A stretch of DNA of 44,261 nt from Thalassotalea sp. (lineage in GTDB: Bacteria > Pseudomonadota > Gammaproteobacteria > Enterobacterales > Alteromonadaceae). The DNA lies in contig JAKVCY010000204.1 of assembly GCA_022448425.1 (NCBI GenBank), forward strand, positions 1 to 44,261. Reading direction: 5' to 3'. Both the position numbers and the translations under genes were made by a program. The notes below the pieces were generated by a model, which saw only the letters and a list, made by a program, of their open reading frames with translations, had not been told where the DNA came from and ran no database searches. Shown piece by piece: positions 7,410 to 16,843 of the stretch; the first letter of the stretch is position 1; every line of letters starts with the position of its first letter.

Positions 7410-8950
7410 TAGTTAAGCGTCATTAACGGTTTACCAGTCATTTCTTCAGGCTGTTCTAATTCCATCAAGTAGAGTAATGTTGGCGAAATATCACTTAAAG
7501 CACCATTACTAACAGGTGTTGCTTGTCTACCTACGTAAATCAATGGCACTGGCTCGCAAGTATGAGCCGTATGTGCTTGACCTGATTCTGGGTTTAGCAT
7601 TTGCTCTGCGTTGCCGTGATCTGCGGTAATTAAACATTCGCCACCAGCTTTATCGAGCGCATCTACAACACGGCCAATGGCAGTATCAACTGCTTCGCAT
7701 GCTCTAACCGCAGCATCAAATTTACCCGTATGACCTACCATATCACCATTTGGATAGTTACAAACGATAAAGTCGTAATCTCCGCTTTCAATAGCGCCAA
7801 CTAGCTTATCCGTAAGTAGCACCGAGTTCATTTCTGGCTGTAAGTCGTAAGTAGCAACAGATGGTGAAGGAATCAAAATGCGCTGTTCACCTGGGTATTC
7901 TTCTTCCTTGCCACCGCTAAAGAAGAAGGTAACGTGCGCGTATTTCTCAGTTTCAGAGATGCGCAATTGCGTTTTGTCTTGCTTCGCAAGCCACTCACCC
8001 ATAACATTCACTAGTGCTTCAGGCGGGAATGCACAGCTAGTTTTGATATCGGCAGCGTACTCTGTCAGCATCACAAAATCACTGATCGCCGGTGTTTTTT
8101 GGCGTGAGAAGCCATCAAAGTTCTCATCGGTAAAACAACGAGTGAATTGACGAGCACGATCGGCTCGGAAATTCATAAATATCATTGCATCGCCGTCTAC
8201 TACTTCAATTGCTTCACCCTCTGGCGTAAGTATCGCACTCGCGTTAACAAACTCATCATTTTCATCACGTTCATATGCTGCAGCAAGTGCTTCTGTAGCT
8301 GATGAGTATTGATATTCAGCCTGTCCAGACACCATCAAACTGTATGCAGCTTCAACTCGCTCCCAACGCTGATCTCTGTCCATTGCATAGTAACGACCAA
8401 TAATTGAAGCAACTTGTCCGTTACCTAATTCTGCAAATTTCGCTTCGGCTTTTGCTAATGAGTCGTGTGCGCTGCGAGGTGGCGTATCTCGTCCATCTAA
8501 AAACGCATGAAGATAAACTTTCTCAGCGCCTCGAGCCTTTGCTAACTCCATCATCGCGAAAATATGGTCTTCATGGCTATGTACACCACCTGGTGACATC
8601 AAGCCAAAGATGTGAACAGCTTTTTGCTTAGTAACTGCGAAATCTACCGCCTGGCAAAGCGCGGCATTGTCTTTAAATTCGTCGTCCGCAATGGCCTTAG
8701 TAATGCGAGTGAAGTCTTGATAAACAATACGGCCAGCCCCCAAATTAACGTGTCCAACTTCTGAGTTACCCATTTGACCGTCTGGCAAACCTACTGCCAT
8801 ACCTGAAGTACCGATTAGCGTGTTCGGGTAGTCTGTTTTGAGTTTATCTAAAACGGGGGTATTGGCGTGAAAAATAGCATTTGACTCTTCACTTTCACGA
8901 TAGCCCCAACCATCGAGTATGATCAGTACCATCGGCTTCTTGTTTGGCAT
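7409..8950 (-). CDS. gpmI: 2,3-bisphosphoglycerate-independent phosphoglycerate mutase
   Basis: A 513-residue cytosolic enzyme that interconverts 3- and 2-phosphoglycerate in glycolysis and gluconeogenesis with two Mn ions and a phosphoserine. Alkaline-phosphatase-superfamily motifs are all present: metal site [10 protein letters not shown] at 11-20, phospho-acceptor S63 in [34 protein letters not shown] and ADHGNAEQM. Full length. It starts with ATG and heads the gpmI-envC-yibQ set, with 123 bases before envC, so envC could have its own promoter. Confidence 0.97.
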   Translation of the reverse strand: MPNKKPMVLIILDGWGYRESEESNAIFHANTPVLDKLKTDYPNTLIGTSGMAVGLPDGQMGNSEVGHVNLGAGRIVYQDFTRITKAIADDEFKDNAALCQAVDFAVTKQKAVHIFGLMSPGGVHSHEDHIFAMMELAKARGAEKVYLHAFLDGRDTPPRSAHDSLAKAEAKFAELGNGQVASIIGRYYAMDRDQRWERVEAAYSLMVSGQAEYQYSSATEALAAAYERDENDEFVNASAILTPEGEAIEVVDGDAMIFMNFRADRARQFTRCFTDENFDGFSRQKTPAISDFVMLTEYAADIKTSCAFPPEALVNVMGEWLAKQDKTQLRISETEKYAHVTFFFSGGKEEEYPGEQRILIPSPSVATYDLQPEMNSVLLTDKLVGAIESGDYDFIVCNYPNGDMVGHTGKFDAAVRACEAVDTAIGRVVDALDKAGGECLITADHGNAEQMLNPESGQAHTAHTCEPVPLIYVGRQATPVSNGALSDISPTLLYLMELEQPEEMTGKPLMTLN

Positions 8951-9056
8951 GCGTTATCCTGAGAATTTTTCTGACGTAAAACTTGCCAATATTTTACACA
9001 GTTGCTCGTGAATATCACTAATTGATAGCTGAAATTTGTTGAGTTATTGCTTGTTA

Positions 9057-9085
9057 TTGGGTTTGACGAATTAAGTCTGTATACT
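9057..9085 (+). promoter_or_regulatory. Candidate promoter of the yibN-grxC-secB-gpsA run
   Basis: TTGGGT (9057-9062) and TATACT (9080-9085) are separated by 17 bases and end 38 bases before the yibN start. Both hexamers are good partial sigma-70 matches. Confidence 0.5.
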
Positions 9086-9123
9086 GTGCCCGTTTGAAAT
9101 TTGTTCGTGGATATTGAGAAGTT

Positions 9124-9552
9124 ATGGAACAGTTAATGGTTTTCGCGGGAAATCACCCGTTGCTAAGCACTGCTTGGGTTGGCTTAGTTGTGGTAATCAT
9201 AGGTATTACTGTGATGATAAAAATGTCGCCAGTTAAGCAATTGTCACCGCAAGAGCTAACTTTTTTAGTTAACAAAGAAGATGGCGTTGTTGTTGATATT
9301 CGTCCAGAGAAAGACTTTAAATCAAGTCGTATCATTGACTCTGTACATTTGCCGTTAGAAAAAGCAAATAAAAATGACTTTGCAAGCCTTGAAAAATACA
9401 AAGACAAACCCATTATTGTGGTATGTGCCGCTGGGTTAACAGCGACAAAAGTCGCAAATCAATTGTCAAAAGCTGGTTTTACCAAAGCTAACTTATTGAA
9501 GGGTGGCTTGAATGCTTGGGTTGGCGCTGGCTTGCCTGTAACGAAAAAATAA
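9124..9552 (+). CDS. yibN: Membrane-anchored rhodanese-like protein YibN
   Basis: 142 residues: one N-terminal membrane helix (about 16-33) and a rhodanese domain with VDIRPEKDF near 57-65 and the active-site loop CAAGLTATKV starting at C101. The Cys-containing loop suggests sulfur-transfer or persulfide chemistry at the cytoplasmic face of the inner membrane; the acceptor is not known. It is the first gene of a compact plus-strand group with grxC 9 bases downstream, the order found in many gammaproteobacteria (yibN-grxC-secB-gpsA). Confidence 0.9.
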   Translation: MEQLMVFAGNHPLLSTAWVGLVVVIIGITVMIKMSPVKQLSPQELTFLVNKEDGVVVDIRPEKDFKSSRIIDSVHLPLEKANKNDFASLEKYKDKPIIVVCAAGLTATKVANQLSKAGFTKANLLKGGLNAWVGAGLPVTKK

Positions 9553-9561
9553 GAGGACATC

Positions 9562-9828
9562 GTGGCCGCAACAGTAGAAATTTACACTAAAGCGTTTTGC
9601 CCATTTTGTAGTAGAGCAAAAGCCTTACTGGATCACAAAAACGTAAGTTATACCGAATTTAAAATTGATGAACAGCCAGCTTTACGCCCAGCAATGATTG
9701 AGCGTGCAAATGGCGGTTATACGGTTCCACAAATTTTTATTGATGATCATCACGTCGGTGGCTGCGACGACTTGTTTGCGTTAGAAGCATCAAATAAATT
9801 AGACGCGCTGTTATCGCCTTCAGCGTAA
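9562..9828 (+). CDS. grxC: Glutaredoxin 3
   Basis: An 88-residue glutaredoxin with the dithiol active site CPFC at 13-16, the cis-Pro motif GGYTVPQIFID, and the GG..D glutathione-binding end (VGGCDD). It reduces disulfides and glutathionylated proteins with glutathione. The start is a GTG at 9562, preceded by AAGAGGA, a strong ribosome site; the protein length matches the family exactly from this codon. It is translated close behind yibN. Confidence 0.95.
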   Translation: MAATVEIYTKAFCPFCSRAKALLDHKNVSYTEFKIDEQPALRPAMIERANGGYTVPQIFIDDHHVGGCDDLFALEASNKLDALLSPSA

Positions 9829-9891
9829 AAACAGTAACAAAATTTTAATACGCTGCTCTGGCAGTGAGCTATTTGAAAGGATATTTACCCC

Positions 9892-10380
9892 ATGGCTGAT
9901 GAAAATCAAAACCAAGAAGCAAATGCACCTCAGTTTGCCATTCAACGTGTTTATACTAAAGATGTGTCATTTGAGACGCCAAACTCTCCAGCGATTTTCC
10001 AAAAAGAATGGAAGCCTGAAATCAAGTTAGACATCGATACTCGCTCTAACAAATTAGCTGAAGGTACATTCGAAGTTGTATTAGCTGTAACAGTTACAGC
10101 GACTGTTGAAGAGCAAACAGCGTTCTTAGCAGAAGTTCAGCAAGCGGGTATTTTCACGATTGGTAACGTACCTGAAGCTCAGTTAGCACACATGATCGGT
10201 GCTTTCTGTCCGAACACACTATTCCCATATGCGCGTGAAACCGTTGCAAGCTTAGTAAACCGTGGTTCATTCCCGCAATTCAACTTAGCACCGGTGAACT
10301 TTGATGCATTATTCGCTTCATACGTTCAACAACGTCAAGCACAAGCGAAAGAAGAAGCAGCGAGCTCTGAAGCTCACTAA
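9892..10380 (+). CDS. secB: Protein-export chaperone SecB
   Basis: 162 residues, normal length. It forms a cytosolic tetramer that holds preproteins unfolded and hands them to SecA. Recognisable core: [19 protein letters not shown] near 16-34, [14 protein letters not shown], and [14 protein letters not shown], with the usual acidic, Ala-rich tail. An AAAGGA site precedes the ATG. It lies in the standard place between grxC and gpsA, 63 bases after grxC. Confidence 0.97.
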   Translation: MADENQNQEANAPQFAIQRVYTKDVSFETPNSPAIFQKEWKPEIKLDIDTRSNKLAEGTFEVVLAVTVTATVEEQTAFLAEVQQAGIFTIGNVPEAQLAHMIGAFCPNTLFPYARETVASLVNRGSFPQFNLAPVNFDALFASYVQQRQAQAKEEAASSEAH

Positions 10381-10387
10381 TCGCTTT

Positions 10388-11395
10388 ATGACAACTAAAT
10401 CTGCAACGATTACTGTATTAGGGGCAGGGTCTTATGGCTCTGCCCTTGCTATATGTTTCGCTCGAAATGGTCATCGTACTGTCTTGTGGGGGCGTGATAA
10501 GGCCCAAATGGCTAAAATGGCAGAAACTCGTACTAACGAGAAATATTTGCCGGGATGCCAGCTACCCGACAGTTTAATTATTGAAGACGATTTAGAAAAA
10601 GCGGTAAGTGCCAGCCACATTGTCTTGGTTGTAGTACCGAGTCACGTATTTGCTGATATGCTGACTGCGATTAAGCCTTTTCTGTGTCCAAAGACCAAAC
10701 TGGCTTGGGCGACAAAGGGGCTAGACCCGACATCTGGTCGTTTACTGCAAGATGTTGCTCATGAAATTTTGAGTGAAGACATCAGCTTAGGTGTATTATC
10801 TGGACCAACATTTGCCAAAGAAATGGCCGCTGGTTTACCTACAGCGATTTCTTTATCGTCTACCGATGACACCTTCGTTACTGAGTTATCTGAATTACTG
10901 CACTGTGAAAAACGTTTTCGCGTGTACAGCAATAATGATTTTATCGGTGTCCAGCTGGGTGGTGCGGTTAAGAATGTTATCGCTATCGGCGCTGGTATGG
11001 CTGATGGTATTGGTTTTGGTGCAAACGCTAGAACGGCACTTATTACTCGCGGGTTAGCAGAAATGACTCGTCTTGGTAGTACGTTAGGCGCGGAACCTGC
11101 AACCTTTATGGGTATGGCCGGATTAGGCGATTTAGTACTGACTTGTACTGACAACCAGTCGCGAAACCGTCGTTTTGGTTTAGCGCTTGGTCAAGGCAAA
11201 GACGTAGACACAGCAATGGCTGATATCGGTCAAGTTGTTGAAGGCTATCGAAATACCAAAGAAGTTTATATGCTAGCGCAGCGACAAGGTGTGGAAATGC
11301 CAATTGTTGAGCAAGTATACGAAGTGCTTTATCGCGGTAAACCTGCGCTGCAAGCAGCTTCAGATCTACTATCTCGCGAGAAAAAATTCGAGTAA
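10388..11395 (+). CDS. gpsA: Glycerol-3-phosphate dehydrogenase [NAD(P)+]
   Basis: 335 residues from the ATG at 10388. Reduces dihydroxyacetone phosphate to sn-glycerol 3-phosphate, the backbone for phospholipid synthesis. Features: dinucleotide loop [10 protein letters not shown] near the N-terminus, GPTFAKEMA, catalytic-Lys region [14 protein letters not shown] and [10 protein letters not shown]. An open frame continues upstream to 10301, but this would overlap secB by 80 bases with a Lys-rich, non-homologous extension, so 10388, 7 bases after secB, is preferred. It is the last gene of the yibN-grxC-secB-gpsA group. Confidence 0.95.
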   Translation: MTTKSATITVLGAGSYGSALAICFARNGHRTVLWGRDKAQMAKMAETRTNEKYLPGCQLPDSLIIEDDLEKAVSASHIVLVVVPSHVFADMLTAIKPFLCPKTKLAWATKGLDPTSGRLLQDVAHEILSEDISLGVLSGPTFAKEMAAGLPTAISLSSTDDTFVTELSELLHCEKRFRVYSNNDFIGVQLGGAVKNVIAIGAGMADGIGFGANARTALITRGLAEMTRLGSTLGAEPATFMGMAGLGDLVLTCTDNQSRNRRFGLALGQGKDVDTAMADIGQVVEGYRNTKEVYMLAQRQGVEMPIVEQVYEVLYRGKPALQAASDLLSREKKFE

Positions 11396-11405
11396 ACGAT
11401 ACGCT

Positions 11406-11431
11406 CGTTTAGCGTCAATCAGCGCTAAACG
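11406..11431. terminator. Hairpin between convergent gpsA and trmL
   Basis: A 9-bp perfect stem (CGTTTAGCG at 11406-11414 with CGCTAAACG at 11423-11431) and an 8-base loop. It overlaps the trmL stop codon. Only GTTTT follows on the plus strand, so termination is plausible but not strong. It may serve both genes. Confidence 0.5.
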
Positions 11432-11889
11432 CCGTTTTCAAAACCGAGCTGTCGCCAAGCTTCATAAATAATAACAGCTGCAGAGTTTGATAAATTCATA
11501 CTGCGGCTGCCTTCCACCATCGGAATTCTAATTTTATCTTCGTCGGGAATTTGCACGCGCACACTCTCAGGTAAGCCGCTCGTCTCAGAGCCAAACATGA
11601 CATAATCGCTTTGCTTAAAGCTAACTTCGTGATGGTAACGCGTCGACTTAGTTGTTATGGCATATAACCGTTGTGGTTTCTCTGTTTCGAGAAATGCTTC
11701 AAAGCTGGCATGACGTTTCAAGTTAGCAAACTCATGGTAGTCGAGTCCGGCACGCTTAAGACGTTTATCTTCGATTGAAAATCCTAGTGGCTCAATAAGG
11801 TGCAGTCGGAAACCGCTGTTAGCACATAGGCGGATAATGTTACCAGTGTTTGGTGGAATTTCTGGTTGAAATAAAACAACGTCAAGCAT
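11425..11889 (-). CDS. trmL: tRNA (cytidine/uridine-34-2'-O)-methyltransferase TrmL
   Basis: A 154-residue SPOUT-fold enzyme that methylates the wobble-position ribose of two leucine tRNAs using S-adenosylmethionine. Family motifs: [16 protein letters not shown] near 9-24, FGSETSGLP, and the knot-forming end [18 protein letters not shown]. Full length. Convergent with gpsA; the gene stands alone on this strand. Confidence 0.95.
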   Translation of the reverse strand: MLDVVLFQPEIPPNTGNIIRLCANSGFRLHLIEPLGFSIEDKRLKRAGLDYHEFANLKRHASFEAFLETEKPQRLYAITTKSTRYHHEVSFKQSDYVMFGSETSGLPESVRVQIPDEDKIRIPMVEGSRSMNLSNSAAVIIYEAWRQLGFENGV

Positions 11890-12048
11890 AGATAATTTAT
11901 TGGGTACAGATTGATAATTGATAGCTCATTATAGCGAATTTTTGCTTTAGTATTCATTAAGCTTGGCGCATTATTAGATTGTGTCTTAGTCAAACTTCTT
12001 AAGGAACGTGCTATCAACCAAGATAAATTAGATACTTATCAACACTGG

Positions 12049-12909
12049 GTGAAGCTAGCGGCTAAGCTGTCTATCGCTGTCGCGGTGTTATTGGTGGTTA
12101 TTAAATTCTATGCTTGGCTAAACTCCGGTGCTGCTGTGATGCTGGCGTCAGGCACTGACTCTTTCTTAGATATACTCGTTTCTATAATCAACCTAATATT
12201 GGTGCGCTACGCACTAGCTCCTCCAGACAAAGAGCATAGATTTGGTCATGGGAAGGCAGAAAGCCTTGCTGGATTGGTGCAAGCGGCATTTATTGCTGGA
12301 TCTGCAACCTTGTTGGTATTACATGGTGTCGAACGCGTCGTTAATCCGGTTGAAGTTCAACATACAACATTGGCTATTAGTGTAACACTCGTAACGATTG
12401 CACTTACATTGTCCTTAGTCGCATTCCAACTATGGGTGGTGCGCAAAACACAGTCGATTATTGTTGCTGCTGACAGCCTGCACTATCGTTCCGATTTGCT
12501 GCTAAATGCCGGGGTATTGGTTAGCCTACTGATTAACAATAGTGTTTGGCAGTATGCTGACGGAACATTCACTATTCTGGTTGGTTTATACCTATTCTTT
12601 GGTGTGACTCAACTGGTTAAGGGAAGCTTAAAGCAGTTGATGGACCATGAGCTTTCTGCTGATGACATAATTACTATCAAGCAATACCTTAAAGAAGCAG
12701 ATAATATTTTGGGCTATCACCAACTAAAGACTCGCCAAGCAGGGGCGATGAAATTTGTTCAGCTACATATCGAGTTGGCGGATAACTTGCCGTTGGTTGA
12801 GGCCCATCGTATTGCCGATGATATCGAAAATTCGATAGCTGAAGCACTGGCACCATGTGAAGTCATTGTGCATATGGACCCCTGTTCAGTGGTACAAAAG
12901 TCGAAGTAG
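12049..12909 (+). CDS. fieF: Cation diffusion facilitator (FieF-like) metal efflux transporter
   Basis: Inner-membrane proton-linked exporter of divalent metals (Zn/Fe class). Six membrane helices and a cytosolic C-terminal domain are visible. Metal-site motifs: the first Asp site is in GTDSFLDILVS, and HRFGHGKAESLAG and AADSLHYRSDLLLN supply His and Asp ligands. The first canonical start is the GTG at 12049 (286 residues), but it lacks a ribosome site and removes the conserved amphipathic N-terminus. The frame is open upstream, with AAGGAA at 12001-12006 and an ATC at 12013 giving INQDKLDTYQHWVKLA, so real initiation may be there. The 3' end lies 6 bases from the convergent hydrolase gene. 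Confidence 0.88.
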   Translation: MKLAAKLSIAVAVLLVVIKFYAWLNSGAAVMLASGTDSFLDILVSIINLILVRYALAPPDKEHRFGHGKAESLAGLVQAAFIAGSATLLVLHGVERVVNPVEVQHTTLAISVTLVTIALTLSLVAFQLWVVRKTQSIIVAADSLHYRSDLLLNAGVLVSLLINNSVWQYADGTFTILVGLYLFFGVTQLVKGSLKQLMDHELSADDIITIKQYLKEADNILGYHQLKTRQAGAMKFVQLHIELADNLPLVEAHRIADDIENSIAEALAPCEVIVHMDPCSVVQKSK

Positions 12910-12915
12910 CAGTGC

Positions 12916-13989
12916 TTACTTCTCACTGTGTTGTTTAAACCAATCTAGTGTGGCTTCAATACCTGGTATGCGCATTTCATCAAGTTCAAAGAAAATCTCA
13001 TGGCGGGCATTTTCTATTACCAGCGGTTTTCCAGAAGGGCATGAGGTTGGCGCTGCTTGATGCAGCTGCGCACAAAAATCATCTTGTGCCTGATTATCAA
13101 CGACTGTATCAGCACCAGCTTGCATTACTTGTGTCGGAACCTTTAATTTGCTGATATCACTAAAAATTGCTTTATTAACGGCTATTGCTTCGCTTAACCA
13201 ATGATAGGTAACACCACCCAGTTGTAACGCTCTTTCGTTCGCGTAAAGGTCTGTGAAAATTTGGTAACGCACCGACGATCGCATTAACGCATTATCGGCA
13301 AATGGTGTTGCCGAGTAATCGCCTTGACCAAGGAAATACCACGATTCTTTGCCGAGCAAGGCTGCCAGGTTGTCACCACTTGCGATGATAAATTCTGCTA
13401 GCCAATTTGGAATGCCACCGCTATTAATCGCAATCATGGGCGATGCCAACATAGCGGCTTTAATTGGCGTGACATATCGTTGAAGATAACGAGCGCTAAT
13501 TGCACCACCCATAGAGTGCGCTAGCAAAAATATTTCGTCGTTACATGCCGATTGAACAATGTTATCGACAAAATAGTGGAGATCATCGCTGTAGTGGTCA
13601 AATAGTTCTACGTAGCCTTTATCAGGGTTAGACAGCATTTTACCAGATAGGCCTTGACCACGATGATCGATAATAAACAAGTTAAAGCCCTGATTAACCA
13701 AATCAAAACTGAGTTCTTTATACTTTAAGTAACCTTCCGTACGGCCAGGGACTAGAACAATACACTGCTTATTAGACTCTGATACAAACTCAGCATACTG
13801 AATATCGATGTTATCTACGCCAGCAAAACTGGCAAATCTTCCTTGCTCCCAGAATGCTTTAATATCGGTTTCGTATCGTTCTATTAATCCTTCTTCTGTT
13901 GAAAAAGGAGGCGCTATTGGCGCATCAGTTTTGGCATTTACGGTAAGTGTCATAGAGAGCAATAAGAGTCCGAGCAAGCGTGTTTTCAT
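12916..13989 (-). CDS. Exported alpha/beta hydrolase, lysophospholipase (PldB)-like
   Basis: 357 residues from the ATG at 13989, chosen because it opens a clean signal peptide (MKTRLLGLLLL, cleavage near VNA at 19); an in-frame ATG at 14025 adds 12 residues ahead of it. Serine-hydrolase fold: HRGQGLSG near 109-116 as in monoglyceride lipases and PldB, nucleophile S159 in AHSMGG (first Gly of GxSxG is Ala), an acid in GADTVVD and the C-terminal His in ARHEIFFE. It likely cleaves lysophospholipids or monoglycerides in the periplasm or outer membrane. It is convergent with the cation transporter. Confidence 0.85.
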   Translation of the reverse strand: MKTRLLGLLLLSMTLTVNAKTDAPIAPPFSTEEGLIERYETDIKAFWEQGRFASFAGVDNIDIQYAEFVSESNKQCIVLVPGRTEGYLKYKELSFDLVNQGFNLFIIDHRGQGLSGKMLSNPDKGYVELFDHYSDDLHYFVDNIVQSACNDEIFLLAHSMGGAISARYLQRYVTPIKAAMLASPMIAINSGGIPNWLAEFIIASGDNLAALLGKESWYFLGQGDYSATPFADNALMRSSVRYQIFTDLYANERALQLGGVTYHWLSEAIAVNKAIFSDISKLKVPTQVMQAGADTVVDNQAQDDFCAQLHQAAPTSCPSGKPLVIENARHEIFFELDEMRIPGIEATLDWFKQHSEK

Positions 13990-14083
13990 TGTTATTATCT
14001 TATAAGGTTGAAAATAAGTGAACAAATGTCTATTTATTCAACATTATCCTTATCTTACGACAAAAAGATGAAAACACCAGTTA

Positions 14084-15481
14084 TCATTTTGGCAACTTAA
14101 TAGAGACCTCCAAACCGCCTTTATCAAGATTTCTTGCGATGATGTTACCTTGATGCGCCAATATTGCTTGTTTGGCTATGGCTAAGCCTAATCCTGTGCC
14201 ACCAGTTACGCGATCTCTTGCATCTGCTACACGATAAAAAGGTTCGAACAGACGGGGCAATAACGTATCTGGTACGCCAGGACCTTGATCAGCAATCACA
14301 ACAAATACGTCGGTACTGTCTTCTGTAAGAGATACCGTTACGTTCGTCGCTTCGGGCGTGTGATTAACAGCATTGTTGATAATGTTGCTAATAGCACTCA
14401 TGACAAGTGTTTGGTCGATATCGACTTCAGGATCGGCTGCTACATTAAGCTTTACTTCTACTTTTTTATTATGACCTAAGAAGGTACCGTCATCGACTAG
14501 GGTTTCCAGCATTGCGGCCATATGACACGGTTGCTTCTCCAATTCTTGAGTAGAGTTCTCGAGACGGGATAGCACTAGTACGTGCTCAATCATGGTATCA
14601 AGGCGACTAATTTCTAATTCGCCTCGTGCAATATAATCGATTAACAATTCAGGGTTATCTTTATTTTTCTCTGCCAATGCTAACGCAATTTGCAGCCGAG
14701 TGAGTGGTGACCTCAATTCATGCGAAACATCACCAAGCAAACGTTGGTGAGCACTCACGTTTGCGGCTAGCTTCTCTGCCATTTGGTTGAATACTTTGGC
14801 TAGGCTACCTAATTCGTCACCACGCTTGTCGTCTTTTTCAACTCGCATAGATAGATCACCTTTACCCAGCGATTGTGCAACATTAGAGATATTCGATAGT
14901 GGACGACTGATAGAACGGGCCAGTAGCCAACAGAAGATAATACTAATAATTAGAGGAGTACCAATTCTCGCCCATAGAGGAAGTTCACTAAATAGTTCTC
15001 TTAAGTCTCTTGGGCGCTTTCCTCGGCTCTGATAAAACATCTGGTATTGCTCACCACGGATCGTCAAATTCACAGGACCAGTGATTTTGAAAAATTGGAA
15101 AATCCATGTCTGTTGCGCTTTAAAGTCTTCTTCACCGATAAAGCGCTTAATGTCGAAACGGTGGGGGTTGAAGTCTGCAATAATGGCATCGCCATTCAAT
15201 GGCTTAAACACGACTTGCCTGTTGTTAAAGCTAGAGCGCTGTTTGTCGCGGAATTTGTCTATGAACGCTTCTAAATCTTGCGGTTGTATTTTCTCCAATC
15301 TAGCTTTTAGCATGTTGAGCTTGCGAATGTCTTTCGTATCAACTTCAGTCTGAACGTATTCCTGACTCAATTGCGTTGAAACTAAACGCGTTGCCACAAT
15401 AGAACAAATTGTGACCAACCAGAACCAAAGAAATAGTTTAACTTTTATCGAGCTAAGCTGTGTTTTTACTGCGTTAAGCAC
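14084..15481 (-). CDS. cpxA: Envelope-stress sensor histidine kinase CpxA
   Basis: 465 residues. Order: membrane helix (about 15-33), periplasmic sensor (34-170), second helix (about 172-188), HAMP (to about 245), dimerisation domain with phospho-acceptor H254 in GDVSHELRSPLTR, then HATPase with N-box NIINNAVNH, DQGPGVPD and GTGLGLAIAK. All catalytic motifs are intact. It phosphorylates CpxR in response to misfolded envelope protein. Its start overlaps the end of cpxR by 8 bases, so the pair is translationally coupled. The divergent cpxP-like gene encodes a likely inhibitor of this sensor. Confidence 0.93.
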   Translation of the reverse strand: MLNAVKTQLSSIKVKLFLWFWLVTICSIVATRLVSTQLSQEYVQTEVDTKDIRKLNMLKARLEKIQPQDLEAFIDKFRDKQRSSFNNRQVVFKPLNGDAIIADFNPHRFDIKRFIGEEDFKAQQTWIFQFFKITGPVNLTIRGEQYQMFYQSRGKRPRDLRELFSELPLWARIGTPLIISIIFCWLLARSISRPLSNISNVAQSLGKGDLSMRVEKDDKRGDELGSLAKVFNQMAEKLAANVSAHQRLLGDVSHELRSPLTRLQIALALAEKNKDNPELLIDYIARGELEISRLDTMIEHVLVLSRLENSTQELEKQPCHMAAMLETLVDDGTFLGHNKKVEVKLNVAADPEVDIDQTLVMSAISNIINNAVNHTPEATNVTVSLTEDSTDVFVVIADQGPGVPDTLLPRLFEPFYRVADARDRVTGGTGLGLAIAKQAILAHQGNIIARNLDKGGLEVSIKLPK

Positions 15482-16181
15482 CTGCTTCTCCCGTCAGGAA
15501 TATGTAGCCAGCGCCACGTACTGTCTTTATTTTTTCTGCGTCACTATGCGCCATGAGCTTCCTACGGATATTGCTGACATGCATGTCGATGCTGCGATCA
15601 AATGGGTTTAGCTTACGCCCCAGCACTTCTTCTGATAACTTGTCTTTACTGACAATTTGACCATGAAACTGCAGTAGTAAGTGAAGCATTTCGTATTCGG
15701 TGCCTGTTAGTTCAACTGAGGAGCCTGCACACGTAATTTGGCGGGTAGCATTGTCCAACGTTACTTCATTTACAGTGAGCGTGCTGGACGATATAGATTG
15801 TTTGTTTTTGATGATGTCTATGCGTCTAAATATTGCGTTTATACGTGCGAGCAACTCTTGATGATGAAACGGCTTTGCTAAGTAGTCATCGGCCCCGAGG
15901 CGCAGGCCAAGAATGCGGTCGGCATCATCGCCTTTTGCTGTAAGCATTAAAATTGGCGTTTGGTGATGTTCACCGAGGGCCTTGAGTATATCAAAGCCAT
16001 TTAGCTTCGGCATCATCACGTCTAACAAAATGAGGTCTATAGATTCGTCAAAGGTCTTAGCTAGGCCACTGGCACCGTCATGACAACAACTAACACGATA
16101 CCCTTCAGCATTTAAAAATTCCGTTAATAAAGCTGTTAGCTCGGTATCATCATCAATCATTAATATGTGCTTGCTTGTCAT
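15474..16181 (-). CDS. cpxR: Envelope-stress response regulator CpxR
   Basis: 235 residues, OmpR/PhoB class. Receiver domain with acidic D10-D12, phospho-acceptor D54 in LILLDVMMP and Lys in AKPF, followed by a winged-helix DNA-binding domain ending in TVRGAGYIF. When phosphorylated it binds GTAAA-N5-GTAAA. A perfect copy of this site lies about 70 bases upstream of its own start, between it and the divergent cpxP-like gene, so it probably autoregulates. Confidence 0.95.
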   Translation of the reverse strand: MTSKHILMIDDDTELTALLTEFLNAEGYRVSCCHDGASGLAKTFDESIDLILLDVMMPKLNGFDILKALGEHHQTPILMLTAKGDDADRILGLRLGADDYLAKPFHHQELLARINAIFRRIDIIKNKQSISSSTLTVNEVTLDNATRQITCAGSSVELTGTEYEMLHLLLQFHGQIVSKDKLSEEVLGRKLNPFDRSIDMHVSNIRRKLMAHSDAEKIKTVRGAGYIFLTGEAGA

Positions 16182-16252
16182 AGGTCACCTCTATTCAAAT
16201 ACTGCTACTTCTGAGTCAAGTTTAACAACATCTAATACTCTGTTACTCAATC

Positions 16253-16267
16253 TTTACACAGCTTTAC
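16253..16267 (-). promoter_or_regulatory. CpxR box between cpxR and the cpxP-like gene
   Basis: Read on the minus strand the site is GTAAA-GCTGT-GTAAA, an exact match to the known CpxR consensus (GTAAA, five bases, GTAAA). Its centre is about 50 bases upstream of the expected cpxP transcript start, a usual activator position, and it is also upstream of cpxRA. Confidence 0.85.
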
Positions 16268-16299
16268 ACTGTCCTTTCGTTTCTTTGCATTGCAGTTTC

Positions 16300-16305
16300 T
16301 ATAAT
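16300..16305 (+). promoter_or_regulatory. -10 element of the cpxP-like gene promoter
   Basis: A perfect TATAAT 32 bases before the ATG. The -35 position (TCGTTT around 16277) is poor, as expected for a promoter that depends on CpxR bound just upstream. Confidence 0.6.
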
Positions 16306-16336
16306 GCAATTGTACTTCAACAAGAGGACTTGAAAA

Positions 16337-16813
16337 ATGAGAGTAAATAAATCAATCAAGAATATCGTACTAGCAGCAGTGACAACTGGCGTACTAATGG
16401 TACCAGCAGTTAATGCTCAACCTATGGGTGATAGATTCGGTGACTCACCTAAAATGGCAAAGAAAATGTTAAAGCATATGAAGCGTAAGCTTGATTTAAC
16501 TGATGAGCAAGTTGCTCAAATTAAGGCGATTAGAGAACAGAGTAAAGCCGATGGTGAGACACTACGAGAAGCTAAAAAGGCATTTCATGAACAAGTTATC
16601 ACACTAAAAGATAGTGCAACATTTGATGAGGCGGCTTTTGTCACTGCTTACAATCAATATCAACAGACCTTTGCTGATATGGCACTATTGAAGGCTAAAA
16701 CGCGTCACGCTATTTACCATGTGTTGACAGAAGAGCAGCAAGCAAAAATGGAAGAGATGAAAGAAAAGCGTGCTGAGCGAAAAGCAGAGAAACGTGCAAG
16801 CCGCGAAAGTTAG
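16337..16813 (+). CDS. cpxP: CpxP/Spy-family periplasmic stress protein
   Basis: 158 residues: signal peptide ending near VNA (residue 27), then an all-helical CpxP/Spy fold with the two family LTxxQ motifs (LTDEQ near 54-58 and LTEEQ near 130-134) and a highly charged Lys/Glu/Arg tail. CpxP binds CpxA to damp signalling and acts as a weak chaperone. Identity as CpxP rather than Spy rests on its place divergent from cpxRA and on the CpxR box ahead of it. Ribosome site GAGGA precedes the ATG. Confidence 0.88.
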   Translation: MRVNKSIKNIVLAAVTTGVLMVPAVNAQPMGDRFGDSPKMAKKMLKHMKRKLDLTDEQVAQIKAIREQSKADGETLREAKKAFHEQVITLKDSATFDEAAFVTAYNQYQQTFADMALLKAKTRHAIYHVLTEEQQAKMEEMKEKRAERKAEKRASRES

Positions 16814-16843
16814 TATTTATTAACTTTATGCTACATGTAAGTA

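Noticed and set aside
10301..10387. Upstream extension of gpsA
   Set aside because: It overlaps secB by 80 bases in another frame and encodes a Lys-rich stretch with no resemblance to the family; ATG 10388 is normal.
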